DNA of 42,903 nucleotides. Source: Sphingobacteriales bacterium (GTDB lineage Bacteria > Bacteroidota > Bacteroidia > Chitinophagales > Chitinophagaceae). The DNA lies in the NCBI GenBank assembly GCA_024642285.1, contig JAHEBJ010000013.1, forward strand, positions 1 to 42,903, read 5' to 3'. Of this stretch, positions 23,122 to 31,240 are shown piece after piece; the first letter of the stretch is position 1; each line of letters starts with the position of its first letter. The translations under genes and the position numbers were made by a program. Under the pieces are notes generated by a model, which saw only the letters and a program-made list of their open reading frames with translations, was not told the DNA's origin and made no database searches.

Positions 23122-25293
23122 ATGAAAAAATACGTATTACTCTTTATTGTCAGTATTTCTATATTCTTTAAAGGATTTGCCGAAGAAGGCATGTGGCTGC
23201 CACAGTTGTTGCAATCGCTGAATGAAAAAGAAATGAAACGCATGGGCATGAAAATAAATGCCAGCGATATTTATAACATCAGCAAAGGAAGTTTAAAAGA
23301 CGCTATCGTTAGTTTTGGCGGATTTTGTACCGCCGAAGTGATCTCTGATAAAGGATTGCTGCTTACCAATCATCACTGCGGTTTTGACGCTATTCAGACC
23401 CATTCATCAGTACAGAACAATTATATACGGGACGGATTTTGGGCCTATAATACCGGACAGGAGTTAAAAAACCCGGGGCTGTTTGCCACTTTCATCATCC
23501 GCATTGATGATGTTACCAAAGCCGTGCTGGGTGGTGTAAGCAGTTCGCTGCCGGAAAAAGAAAGGCAAAGCCTGATCGACAAAAATATTGCTGCATTAAA
23601 AACGATGACAAAAAAAGAAAGCTACCAGGATATTTTGATCCGCTCTTTTTTTGAAGCCAATAAATATTACCTGTTTATTACCGAAACTTATAATGATGTA
23701 AGGATGGTTGGTGCGCCGCCATCTTCCATAGGCAATTTTGGAAAAGATACCGACAACTGGATGTGGCCAAGGCATACCGGCGATTTCAGCATGTTCCGTA
23801 TCTATGCTGATAAAAATAACAAGCCGGCTGCCTATTCTCCGGATAACGTTCCCTACAAACCAAAACGTTCATTGAATATTTCTCTGGATGGCGTTAAGGA
23901 AGGTGACTTTACCATGGTCTTTGGGTTTCCGGGCCGCACCAACGAGTACCTGCACAGCAGTGCCATTGAACAAACGGTGAATGTGAGTGATCCTGCCAAG
24001 ATCGGTATCCGCACAAAAGCATTGAATGTTATTGATGGTTTCATGCGCAAGGATGAGGAGATAGGTATTCAGTACGCAAAAAAATATGCTTCAATTTCAA
24101 ACGCCTGGAAAAAATGGCAGGGAGAAATTTTAGGTCTGACCAAAAGCAATGCAGTTACCAAAAGAAAAGAACTGGAAGCCAATTTTGAAAAGATTGTAAT
24201 GAGCAAACCAGAACTGAACGTAGCTTATATGGGTTTACTGAAGGACCTTGAAAAAGTGTACAAGGATATTGAACCATACGCCTATGCACGTGATTATTAT
24301 AGTGAGATATTCCCGAAAATAGAATTACTGATGTTTGCCAACCAGTTAAAGGGTGTGGTAAATGCTTTTGAAAAAAATGGTGAGGCAGGATATAACTTGG
24401 CCAAAGAAAAAGTTGTGGAAAGGCTGGAAGATCAGTACAAAGACTACAGCGCTGCGGTTGATGAAAAATTGTTTAGCGTATTGATGGAAATGTATGTAAA
24501 GGATCAGAAAGACGAATACAGTTCGGCCTATTTTAAGAACCTGCTGAAGGACAATGGCGGTGATTACGCAAAAACAGCATCTTCTGTTTATAAGCAATCG
24601 AAGATCTACTGTATGAAAGACCTGCAGGCTTTGCTTAGCGGCAATGCAAAAGATGTTTGCGATGCCATAAAAAAAGATATCGGTTACCAGATTGCGATGG
24701 ATATGCAGGAAACCTTCACCAACAATGTTTCAGAATCTTTGAACGGTTATCAGGCAACCATCAATCAATTGCAACGCCTGTACATGCAGGCGCAGATGGA
24801 TGTGTTTACAAAGAAAGCTTTTTATCCCGATGCCAACAGTACTTTACGGGTTACCTATGGTAATGCAAAAACTTTTCAACCCAGGGATGGAGTTAAATAT
24901 GACCTGCACACATACATGGAAGGAGTGATGGAAAAATATAAGCCGGGAGATTATGAATTTGATTTGCCACAAAAATTGATTGACCTGTACAACAAAAAAG
25001 ATTTTGGAAGATGGGGCGTTAAAGGGAAGCAACCTGTTTGCTTTATTGCTGCTAATCATACTACCGGCGGTAATTCTGGTAGCCCGGCATTGGATGCCTA
25101 CGGAAATTTAGTTGGATTAAACTTTGACCGTGCCTGGGAAGGTACAATGAGTGACATTAATTATGACCCATCTATTTGCAGAAATATTATGGTGGATATT
25201 CGCTACGTGATGTTCATTGTTGAAAAATATGCTGGAGCAAAGAATTTGATTGCAGAGATGAAGTTTGTAAGTAAGGCAGGGGTTAAGAAATAA
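23122..25293 (+). CDS. S46 family dipeptidyl-peptidase, DPP11-type
   Basis: The protein is 723 aa, the typical S46 length, with a Sec signal peptide ending GFAE. The chymotrypsin-like catalytic His is H85 in LTNHHCGFD, and the nucleophile is S652 in GGNSGSPALD. The FRIYADKNNKPA region is where the family's catalytic Asp lies. R670 in LNFDRAWEG falls 18 residues after the Ser, the same offset as Arg673 from Ser655 in characterised DPP11. That residue confers preference for Asp/Glu at the P1 position, whereas DPP7 has Gly there. I therefore infer release of acidic-residue dipeptides from the N-terminus of peptides in the periplasm, which asaccharolytic Bacteroidota use as a nutrient route. It is monocistronic, with its own -7 box. 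Confidence 0.9.
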   Translation: MKKYVLLFIVSISIFFKGFAEEGMWLPQLLQSLNEKEMKRMGMKINASDIYNISKGSLKDAIVSFGGFCTAEVISDKGLLLTNHHCGFDAIQTHSSVQNNYIRDGFWAYNTGQELKNPGLFATFIIRIDDVTKAVLGGVSSSLPEKERQSLIDKNIAALKTMTKKESYQDILIRSFFEANKYYLFITETYNDVRMVGAPPSSIGNFGKDTDNWMWPRHTGDFSMFRIYADKNNKPAAYSPDNVPYKPKRSLNISLDGVKEGDFTMVFGFPGRTNEYLHSSAIEQTVNVSDPAKIGIRTKALNVIDGFMRKDEEIGIQYAKKYASISNAWKKWQGEILGLTKSNAVTKRKELEANFEKIVMSKPELNVAYMGLLKDLEKVYKDIEPYAYARDYYSEIFPKIELLMFANQLKGVVNAFEKNGEAGYNLAKEKVVERLEDQYKDYSAAVDEKLFSVLMEMYVKDQKDEYSSAYFKNLLKDNGGDYAKTASSVYKQSKIYCMKDLQALLSGNAKDVCDAIKKDIGYQIAMDMQETFTNNVSESLNGYQATINQLQRLYMQAQMDVFTKKAFYPDANSTLRVTYGNAKTFQPRDGVKYDLHTYMEGVMEKYKPGDYEFDLPQKLIDLYNKKDFGRWGVKGKQPVCFIAANHTTGGNSGSPALDAYGNLVGLNFDRAWEGTMSDINYDPSICRNIMVDIRYVMFIVEKYAGAKNLIAEMKFVSKAGVKK

Positions 25294-25309
25294 ATAAAGT
25301 ATAAAGTAA

Positions 25310-25348
25310 AAAGTCATCGGCATTAACTAAACAAGTGCCGATGACTTT
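25310..25348. repeat. 13-bp perfect inverted repeat after the S46 gene
   Basis: AAAGTCATCGGCA (25310-25322) and TGCCGATGACTTT (25336-25348) flank a 13-base loop, 17 bases after the S46 stop codon. No T-run follows on the plus strand; on the minus strand the stem is followed by TTACTTTATAC. It is a likely 3'-end structure for the S46 mRNA, or an exported-transcript stabiliser. Further small repeats lie in the same 287-base spacer: AGGCTG/CAGCCT at 25390-25402 and CCCTAGAGGG at 25441-25450. Confidence 0.6.
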
Positions 25349-25580
25349 ACAAAAATTTGAAAGTAAAATTCACATACGCACATTTCTACAGGCTGTCAGC
25401 CTATATTTCGATTATGATGAATGGAACCGCACCACATAGCCCTAGAGGGGTTTATTAAGAGTCTGATAAATTATCGCACTCTTCTTTTAGCAGAAACCCA
25501 TTGAATTTTTATTATTAATAAATATCCCAAACTTAAAGGAACATATGCCTTTTCAGGATTGGGGTATCAAATTTTATTTT

Positions 25581-26708
25581 ATGCAAATAGCGATATTAGG
25601 CGCAGGTATGGTAGGACGGGCCATGGCACTGGATCTGGCCGTTAAATACAAAGTAACTTCTTTTGATGTAAGCGGCCATGCACTGGAGATAATTACTCAA
25701 AAAAATAAAAATATTAAAACCATCAAAACGGACTTAAGTGATTATCCCAATTACGAAACCATGTTAAAAGGATTTGACTTTGTGATTTCGGCGGTACCGG
25801 GCTTTATGGGATTCCTCACCCTTGAAGCGATCATCAACGCTAAAAAAAATGTAGTGGATATTTCTTTTTTCCCGGAGAATTCATTGGAACTGGATGACCT
25901 TGCTAAAGAAAATCATGTTACGGCCATTGTTGATTGTGGTGTTGCGCCGGGCATGAGTAATCTGATTCTGGGCTATCACAATGAGCGGATGAAAATAACC
26001 AACTTCGAATGCCAGGTTGGAGGCTTGCCAAAGAAAAGAGTTTATCCTTTTGAATATAAAGCACCCTTCTCTCCTATTGATGTATTGGAAGAATATACAA
26101 GGCCGGCACGTTATGTAGAGAATGGCAATATTGTTACCAGGCCTGCATTGAGTGATGCTGAGTTAATTGATTTTGAAAATGTAGGTACGCTTGAATCCTT
26201 CAATACCGATGGGTTGCGTTCCATTTTATTTACCATGGGGCATATACCCAACATGAAGGAGAAAACACTTCGTTATCCGGGTCATATCGCCTTGATGCAG
26301 GGATTGATAAAAGCAGGGTTTTTAAATAATGATCCCATCCATTTTAAAGGGCAGCAAATTTCTCCAATGGAATTCACCTCTTCACTTTTGTTTGACCAAT
26401 GGAAGCTGGGTGAAACGGAGGAGGAGTTTACATTGATGCAGATAAAGATCAGCGATGATGAAAAAACGATTAGCTACGATCTGTACGATGAATATGATGC
26501 TGCTACGCAAACTTCATCAATGAGTCGTACTACAGGTTACACCTGCACTGCTGCTTTGAATATGCTGATTGAAAAATTATTCACCGCTAAGGGTGTATTT
26601 CCGCCTGAACTGGTTGGAAAAGATGACGCCTGCTTCAATTTTATCATGAACTATCTGGCAGCAAGAAATATTAACTACAAGAAAACAGAAACTTCAATAA
26701 AGAGTTGA
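25581..26708 (+). CDS. Saccharopine dehydrogenase family oxidoreductase
   Basis: The protein is 375 aa from the ATG at 25581. An in-frame ATG at 25545 would place 12 residues before the Rossmann strand, so the downstream start is preferred. The N-terminus IAILGAGMVGRAMALDLA is the dinucleotide-binding GxGxxG motif. VVDISFFPEN, DCGVAPGMSN and the C-terminal ARNINYKKTE segment match the saccharopine dehydrogenase-like / lysine 6-dehydrogenase branch. These enzymes oxidise lysine or saccharopine with NAD(P). The exact reaction here is not certain, because ketoglutarate-condensing and lysine-deaminating enzymes share the fold. No other lysine-degradation gene is adjacent. Confidence 0.85.
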   Translation: MQIAILGAGMVGRAMALDLAVKYKVTSFDVSGHALEIITQKNKNIKTIKTDLSDYPNYETMLKGFDFVISAVPGFMGFLTLEAIINAKKNVVDISFFPENSLELDDLAKENHVTAIVDCGVAPGMSNLILGYHNERMKITNFECQVGGLPKKRVYPFEYKAPFSPIDVLEEYTRPARYVENGNIVTRPALSDAELIDFENVGTLESFNTDGLRSILFTMGHIPNMKEKTLRYPGHIALMQGLIKAGFLNNDPIHFKGQQISPMEFTSSLLFDQWKLGETEEEFTLMQIKISDDEKTISYDLYDEYDAATQTSSMSRTTGYTCTAALNMLIEKLFTAKGVFPPELVGKDDACFNFIMNYLAARNINYKKTETSIKS

Positions 26709-26762
26709 ACAATAATTTGCATTCTTTTAAGAGATAAAAACTGCTGCAATAGTACAGTTCGT

Positions 26763-26770
26763 TATTTTTG
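26763..26770 (+). promoter_or_regulatory. Bacteroidota -7 box (TATTTTTG) before the glutaminyl cyclotransferase gene
   Basis: This is an exact TAnnTTTG match 16 bases before the ATG at 26787. No clear -33 TTG is present. Confidence 0.35.
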
Positions 26771-26786
26771 CAGATATTAAATAATT

Positions 26787-27593
26787 ATGAAACGATATTT
26801 TCTTCCGGCTGTATTGATCATTTTTGCTGCTTGTACCAATGGCGATGAAAATGGAAATGATATTGACAACAGTATAAAAACGTTTCCCACACCGGTTATC
26901 GGCTATACAATCATAGCAGAATATCCCCACGATACAAGCGCTTACACACAGGGGCTTGAATTTCACAATGGCAAGCTGATTGAAGGTACCGGCGATTTTG
27001 AAACCTCATCATTAAGAATCACAGATCACAAAACGGGCAAAGTAGAGAAGAAACATATGATGGGAACCGATTCTGTTTTTGGAGAAGGCATCACTGTTTT
27101 AAATAATAAAATTTACCAGCTTACCTGGGAAAGTAATATTGTTTATGTGTATGAAGCCAATAATATTGATAAGCCAATCAAAACTTTTAAGTGGCCATAC
27201 GACGGCTGGGGGCTTACAAACAACGGCGCCGATCTGATCATCAGCGATGGATCGGCCAATTTGTATTTTGTTGATCCCGAAAATTTCAGGTTAAAGAAAA
27301 CCATCAGCGTTACCGAAAAAGGAAGTCCGGTGTTTTACCTGAACGAATTGGAAATGATTGATGGATTTATTTTTGCCAATATTTACCAAACCGAACAAAT
27401 AATAAAAATTGATCCTGAGAGCGGGCATGTTATCGGGAAAATGGATTTCAAAGGCATTCAGCAAAAGTACTTTGCCGATAAGATTACATCGAGGACAGAT
27501 TATTTCAATGGCATAGCCTACGACAGTTCCAAAAAAACTTTGTTTGTTACCGGCAAGCGCTGGCCGAAGATGTTTGAACTAAGATTAAATTAG
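26787..27593 (+). CDS. Glutaminyl-peptide cyclotransferase, lipoprotein
   Basis: The protein is 268 aa. The leader ends FAAC (C16), followed by an acidic linker, so it is membrane-anchored. The remainder is a five-bladed propeller of the plant/bacterial glutamine cyclotransferase family: YPHDTSAYTQGLEFHNGKL with the conserved TQGL, FGEGITVLNNKIYQLTW, the GWGLTN segment, LNELEMIDGFIFANIYQTE and the closing FNGIAYDSSKKTLFVTGKRW. It converts N-terminal glutamine of peptides to pyroglutamate, protecting them or changing their handling in the periplasm. It is followed 5 bases later by a small membrane-protein ORF, probably cotranscribed. Confidence 0.9.
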   Translation: MKRYFLPAVLIIFAACTNGDENGNDIDNSIKTFPTPVIGYTIIAEYPHDTSAYTQGLEFHNGKLIEGTGDFETSSLRITDHKTGKVEKKHMMGTDSVFGEGITVLNNKIYQLTWESNIVYVYEANNIDKPIKTFKWPYDGWGLTNNGADLIISDGSANLYFVDPENFRLKKTISVTEKGSPVFYLNELEMIDGFIFANIYQTEQIIKIDPESGHVIGKMDFKGIQQKYFADKITSRTDYFNGIAYDSSKKTLFVTGKRWPKMFELRLN

Positions 27594-27598
27594 TTGTT

Positions 27599-27937
27599 TT
27601 GAAGTTAGAACGTGATACAAATTTTTGGCTATTCTTCCTGCTGACGGCTTTCTTATCTGGATTATTCGTTTACTTAAATTTTTCTGAATTCATTAAAGTA
27701 GGTGTTCTTAATGAAACCGGAGCCTACCCTTTTGGCGGCGAAGGAGATACATCCTGGTACTATGAAACAAAGGACCTGTATTCTACGGTGAGCTTTATTT
27801 CGGGGATATTTTTTCTGCTCCCTTTTCTATTCAGCATTTATACGTTGGCAAAAAACAAAAAGAAGCAATTGTTGATTACATTTTTGGTCACTATCTTTTT
27901 TATGATTGTGCAAATTATAAACGGACAAACTGGTTAG
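27599..27937 (+). CDS. Small membrane protein of unknown function
   Basis: The protein is 112 aa from a TTG start at 27599, five bases after the cyclotransferase stop; no ATG gives a longer frame. Three hydrophobic segments lie at about residues 9-28, 62-84 and 91-107. The extracytoplasmic loop between the first two contains YPFGGEGDTSWYYETKD. I do not recognise a family. Its proximity suggests cotranscription with the cyclotransferase gene. The TTG start lowers confidence in the exact 5' end but not in the ORF. Confidence 0.6.
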   Translation: MKLERDTNFWLFFLLTAFLSGLFVYLNFSEFIKVGVLNETGAYPFGGEGDTSWYYETKDLYSTVSFISGIFFLLPFLFSIYTLAKNKKKQLLITFLVTIFFMIVQIINGQTG

Positions 27938-27947
27938 ATAGTGTTAG

Positions 27948-28838
27948 CTACTTCTTTTCAATTACATAAATCACCGAACTGCATTTCCTCACATCGCTCA
28001 AAGCTTTTATATTTGAAAGAAAGCCGTTAAAAACAGCTTTCACAATATTCCCAATTCCGTTTTTATATTTTTCACTCAGCATGCTCACATAAAAACTATC
28101 GAACCACATAGGTTTTACGGCTGTGAGTTTTAAATTATGCTGCGCCAATAAATTCTCAATGCTTTGCGGAGAGAAATGATACAAATGCCGGGGCACATCA
28201 TAGGCTGCCCAATGTTCTTTATAAATTCCTGCGTCCTTCGATGTATAATTTGGTACAGCAATAAATAACTTTCCATTCGGGTTAAGAAGGCTGCCAATTT
28301 GTTTTATATATACATGTAACTCATGCACATGTTCCAGCACATGCCACATCGTGATGGCATCAAAACTGCCGGGCTTTAAATCAAACAGTTTATCAGAGGC
28401 TTCTGGCTGTATACTATATAGCTTCACAGCTTTTTCTCTTGCTGTTTCATCTGGTTCCAAACCAGTGATATCCCAACCCGCTTTTTTCATCGTATCCAAA
28501 AAAGCGCCCGTTCCGCAACCAATGTCTAAAACTCTTCCTGAACTCACTCCTGTTGCTCTCTTAATCAAATTTTTTTTTGAAACCAACGTTCGGTTTCTCA
28601 CCATATGATACAGGCTATTGATAATTCCCTTTTTTGTATCGCTGTGAGAAATATAATTATCCGAAGCATAAAAAGCACCGATAGCATCCTGACCGGGCAC
28701 ATCCTGTGTAAACCTTACTGTGCAGGCATTACAATGCCAGACGGAAAACAGTTGTTGCGAAACAGTATAGTCATTGGCAGTAAGTTGCTTCCTGATATCT
28801 TCGCTTTTGCAGACAGGGCAACTAGTATAATGGATCAT
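27948..28838 (-). CDS. Class I SAM-dependent methyltransferase with N-terminal zinc ribbon
   Basis: The protein is 296 aa from the ATG at 28838. An alternative start 14 codons upstream lies inside the previous gene. The N-terminus has two CxxC pairs (C7/C10 in CPVC and C36/C39 in CNAC), a likely zinc ribbon. The SAM-binding core follows: RVLDIGCGTGAFLDTM, TGLEPDE, FDAITMWHVLEHVHE and LLNPNGKLFIAVPN. The architecture (zinc ribbon plus Methyltransf_23-like core) occurs among sugar- and glycan-modifying methyltransferases as well as others, so the substrate is unknown. It begins 7 bases after the stop of the HU-CCDC81-like gene and is likely cotranscribed with it. Confidence 0.85.
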   Translation of the reverse strand: MIHYTSCPVCKSEDIRKQLTANDYTVSQQLFSVWHCNACTVRFTQDVPGQDAIGAFYASDNYISHSDTKKGIINSLYHMVRNRTLVSKKNLIKRATGVSSGRVLDIGCGTGAFLDTMKKAGWDITGLEPDETAREKAVKLYSIQPEASDKLFDLKPGSFDAITMWHVLEHVHELHVYIKQIGSLLNPNGKLFIAVPNYTSKDAGIYKEHWAAYDVPRHLYHFSPQSIENLLAQHNLKLTAVKPMWFDSFYVSMLSEKYKNGIGNIVKAVFNGFLSNIKALSDVRKCSSVIYVIEKK

Positions 28839-28845
28839 GAATGAA

Positions 28846-29445
28846 TTAAATTTTTGTGGTATTGCCAAGCAGTGCTGCATAGTTTGAACCTGAAAAATAG
28901 ATCAGCAATAGTAAAACGCCGACGGTTCCCAAAACGATCGCCCAGATCCACCAACGGTCTTTAGCAGCGGTTTTAGGCGTAAGCAATTCAGTCATAACGG
29001 TATTGGTGGTTTCTTTATCACCTACTAATATTTGATGTTCCGACTGCGGATGGATCATTCTCTCAGCAGTAACCGACTGAAGAAATGATTCGGGTAATTC
29101 TTCCTGCCTGAAATTGATCCAGCCATTTGCATCCACAAACAAACTGCCAACTTCGTCAAGCGTTACACCTGGAGCTTCATAAAGCTTATGTTTAAGATCA
29201 TCGCAATACTGATTAAGCGCATCAGCAGCAGCCTGCGGACTTTTTCCTGATGAAAATGCAACATAAGCTACCAGTCCATCGGCATTCGATTCTGTATTTA
29301 TAAATTGAATAACCGGTTTGGGTGCAGCAATGATGCGGTTTGTAAAATCTGCTTCGGCCGCGGTTTTATGAATAGAAAATGTTCCCAGCCCGGGCAACGG
29401 GCATGTGTTATTCTGAAATAGATATGAAGCAATTAGTCTTTGCAT
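28846..29445 (-). CDS. HU-CCDC81-like domain protein with a single C-terminal membrane helix
   Basis: The protein is 199 aa from the ATG at 29445. A TTG at 29466 overlaps the promoter -7 box, so it cannot be the start if that box is used. The N-terminal SYLFQNNTCPLPGLGTFSIH and the later GVTLDEVGSLFVDANGWINF are the two halves of the bacterial HU-CCDC81-type module, an IHF/HU-related fold found in Bacteroidota cell-surface and SPOR-domain proteins. A hydrophobic segment (about 164-184, IWAIVLGTVGVLLLLIYF) anchors the protein. Family members often end with a peptidoglycan-binding SPOR domain, but here the C-terminus stops about 15 residues after the helix. Role unknown; a link between membrane and cell wall or DNA is possible. 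Confidence 0.7.
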   Translation of the reverse strand: MQRLIASYLFQNNTCPLPGLGTFSIHKTAAEADFTNRIIAAPKPVIQFINTESNADGLVAYVAFSSGKSPQAAADALNQYCDDLKHKLYEAPGVTLDEVGSLFVDANGWINFRQEELPESFLQSVTAERMIHPQSEHQILVGDKETTNTVMTELLTPKTAAKDRWWIWAIVLGTVGVLLLLIYFSGSNYAALLGNTTKI

Positions 29446-29463
29446 TGTTTCTGTTGAGCGGGG

Positions 29464-29471
29464 CAAAGATA
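29464..29471 (-). promoter_or_regulatory. Bacteroidota -7 box for the HU-CCDC81-like gene
   Basis: On the minus strand this reads TATCTTTG, an exact TAnnTTTG match 18 bases before the ATG at 29445. It argues that the gene and the following methyltransferase have a promoter separate from the upstream barrel gene. Confidence 0.5.
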
Positions 29472-29528
29472 GTTTTTATCGCTGTAGTTACGAATTACAG
29501 CATTTTAATCAAATGAATTAACTGGTTA

Positions 29529-31187
29529 CTAAAAGTTAACCCTTACGCCACCCATCAGGTTCATGCCATACACTTCGTAATTATGCCAGCGCTGGTATTT
29601 GGTATTCAAAATATTATTCACATCCATCCAGGCACTAAACATTTTGCTGATCTGGAATTCGGCTCCTGCACTCAAATCAGAACCCGGCTTAAATGCTTTT
29701 GCTACGTTGCCTTTATCTAAATAGAAACTGCCACTGAATGCATAAAAATCCGCCTTTAATAAAACCTGCTTAAATGCCCACCAGCGCAGCGAACTGGTAA
29801 ACTCCATGGGTAAAGTATTCCATGCTTTTGCATTGCTCTTCATGCCCGTATACCCGTTGAATGTTACGCCTGCCGTAACTGTAAACTTTTCCTTGCTCAC
29901 AAAACTTACATCGCCATGTATCCTGAAATTCTTTATACTGGTTTCGTTGCTGATGAGGAAAGATTTGTTATCGGTTGCTGTGTCATTGATAAACAACGGC
30001 AGGTTATTATAAGTAACGAAGCCTGCCTTGGCATTAAAGTTGAAATGCTTACCCAGAGTACCTTTTATTCCACCATAATACTCTGTCTCCTTTGTATTCA
30101 TCTGCACTGTTAACGGCGACAGGTAAGGATTTATGTTCGATAAATTACGATAGGTGTTCTTTGTATATCGTCCAACCCATCCTGCCTGAAAGGCAAATAC
30201 ATTCCCGGCGATATACGCCTCTGCAAAAACGTTTGGCAACCAAACAAATTTCCCATTGTCCCATGTTGGAATAATTCCAGCGTTCACACTTGCTCTTGGT
30301 GTAGAGAAAACTATTGAAGGAGCAACCTGGAAAATATTATTGTTGAGGCGGGTATTAACAGGCAACTGGTTTTTTGTACTATAACTGGTGATGTCGGCCT
30401 TTCCTTCAACCTTCAAAGTGAAGATCTCTCCAAACTGCTTCTCTACTGGCGCAGTAAGAATAAAAGAAGTTTCGGTTAACTGATTCACATTCGTAAAATT
30501 GCTGAACTGCAGGTTAGGATTGTAATTAATTCCAAACTCCCCCGTCTTTGTATTTCGTATGCCAATATTAAATCCAATGTCCTGAAACTGCTGACGCACA
30601 TCTTTCTTCGAATATTTATAAACACTGGTATCAAACCCGTAAAGGAAATTTTCATTCATCCGAACATCAACACCGGCATACACTTCATTAGTGGGTAAAA
30701 AAAGACTGCCTTTTGCCTTTAGGTGCAATCTGGAATAATCCTGGTACAATAATTTTCCTTTGCTCGAAATATAATCAGCATACACATTGGCTAAAAATTT
30801 TTTACCATCGCCAAAACTAAACCCTGCACTTACATATGGTGTCGACAGGTTACCATATCCAACTTTCACATAATTCCTTTGACCCAGGTACAGGTTGGTA
30901 TCCTGCTGCAAAGCCAACGGCTGCAATGGGATGGGCTGATAGCTGTAAAATAAATTTTGTGCTGGAATATTGTACGTAAGATCAGGCCTTGTCGTATCGG
31001 CCTGCATATGAGCAGCCGAAAGATTGATCTTAACCGCATTGCGTAACACCGGTTTGTATGCCGAGTTGATATCAATGGTTGATGTTTTCTTCAGCGTATC
31101 CTTTCTTTGCGCCTGGCTGCCAAAAGGTAAAAGAAACGTTGCCGCCAACAAGATTGAAAACGAAAAGCCTTTTGTTTTATTTATCAT
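29529..31187 (-). CDS. TonB-receptor-like outer-membrane beta-barrel lacking a plug domain
   Basis: The protein is 552 aa from the ATG at 31187; ATG 31214 would add nine residues before the signal. The leader ends GSQAQ. A short region with the DINSAYKPVLRNAVKIN segment (about 25-60) follows, then alternating amphipathic strands to the C-terminus, ending with Phe (VRVNF) as outer-membrane barrels do. The terminal segment SAWMDVNNILNTKYQRW is the characteristic end of TonB-dependent receptors, yet no plug with the usual signature is visible and the length is well below the usual 700-1000. It lies 53 bases downstream of the long TPR gene, likely one transcript. The function is probably structural or substrate-linked to the TPR partner; this is inference. 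Confidence 0.75.
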   Translation of the reverse strand: MINKTKGFSFSILLAATFLLPFGSQAQRKDTLKKTSTIDINSAYKPVLRNAVKINLSAAHMQADTTRPDLTYNIPAQNLFYSYQPIPLQPLALQQDTNLYLGQRNYVKVGYGNLSTPYVSAGFSFGDGKKFLANVYADYISSKGKLLYQDYSRLHLKAKGSLFLPTNEVYAGVDVRMNENFLYGFDTSVYKYSKKDVRQQFQDIGFNIGIRNTKTGEFGINYNPNLQFSNFTNVNQLTETSFILTAPVEKQFGEIFTLKVEGKADITSYSTKNQLPVNTRLNNNIFQVAPSIVFSTPRASVNAGIIPTWDNGKFVWLPNVFAEAYIAGNVFAFQAGWVGRYTKNTYRNLSNINPYLSPLTVQMNTKETEYYGGIKGTLGKHFNFNAKAGFVTYNNLPLFINDTATDNKSFLISNETSIKNFRIHGDVSFVSKEKFTVTAGVTFNGYTGMKSNAKAWNTLPMEFTSSLRWWAFKQVLLKADFYAFSGSFYLDKGNVAKAFKPGSDLSAGAEFQISKMFSAWMDVNNILNTKYQRWHNYEVYGMNLMGGVRVNF

Positions 31188-31240
31188 CGAATATTTTTTA
31201 TTTGTGTTTTGCATGGTTTTTATCGGGTACTTTTAAAAAA

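Noticed and set aside
25420-25580. Riboswitch upstream of the saccharopine dehydrogenase-like gene
   Set aside because: The small repeats do not match any riboswitch consensus I know, and there is no clear expression platform.
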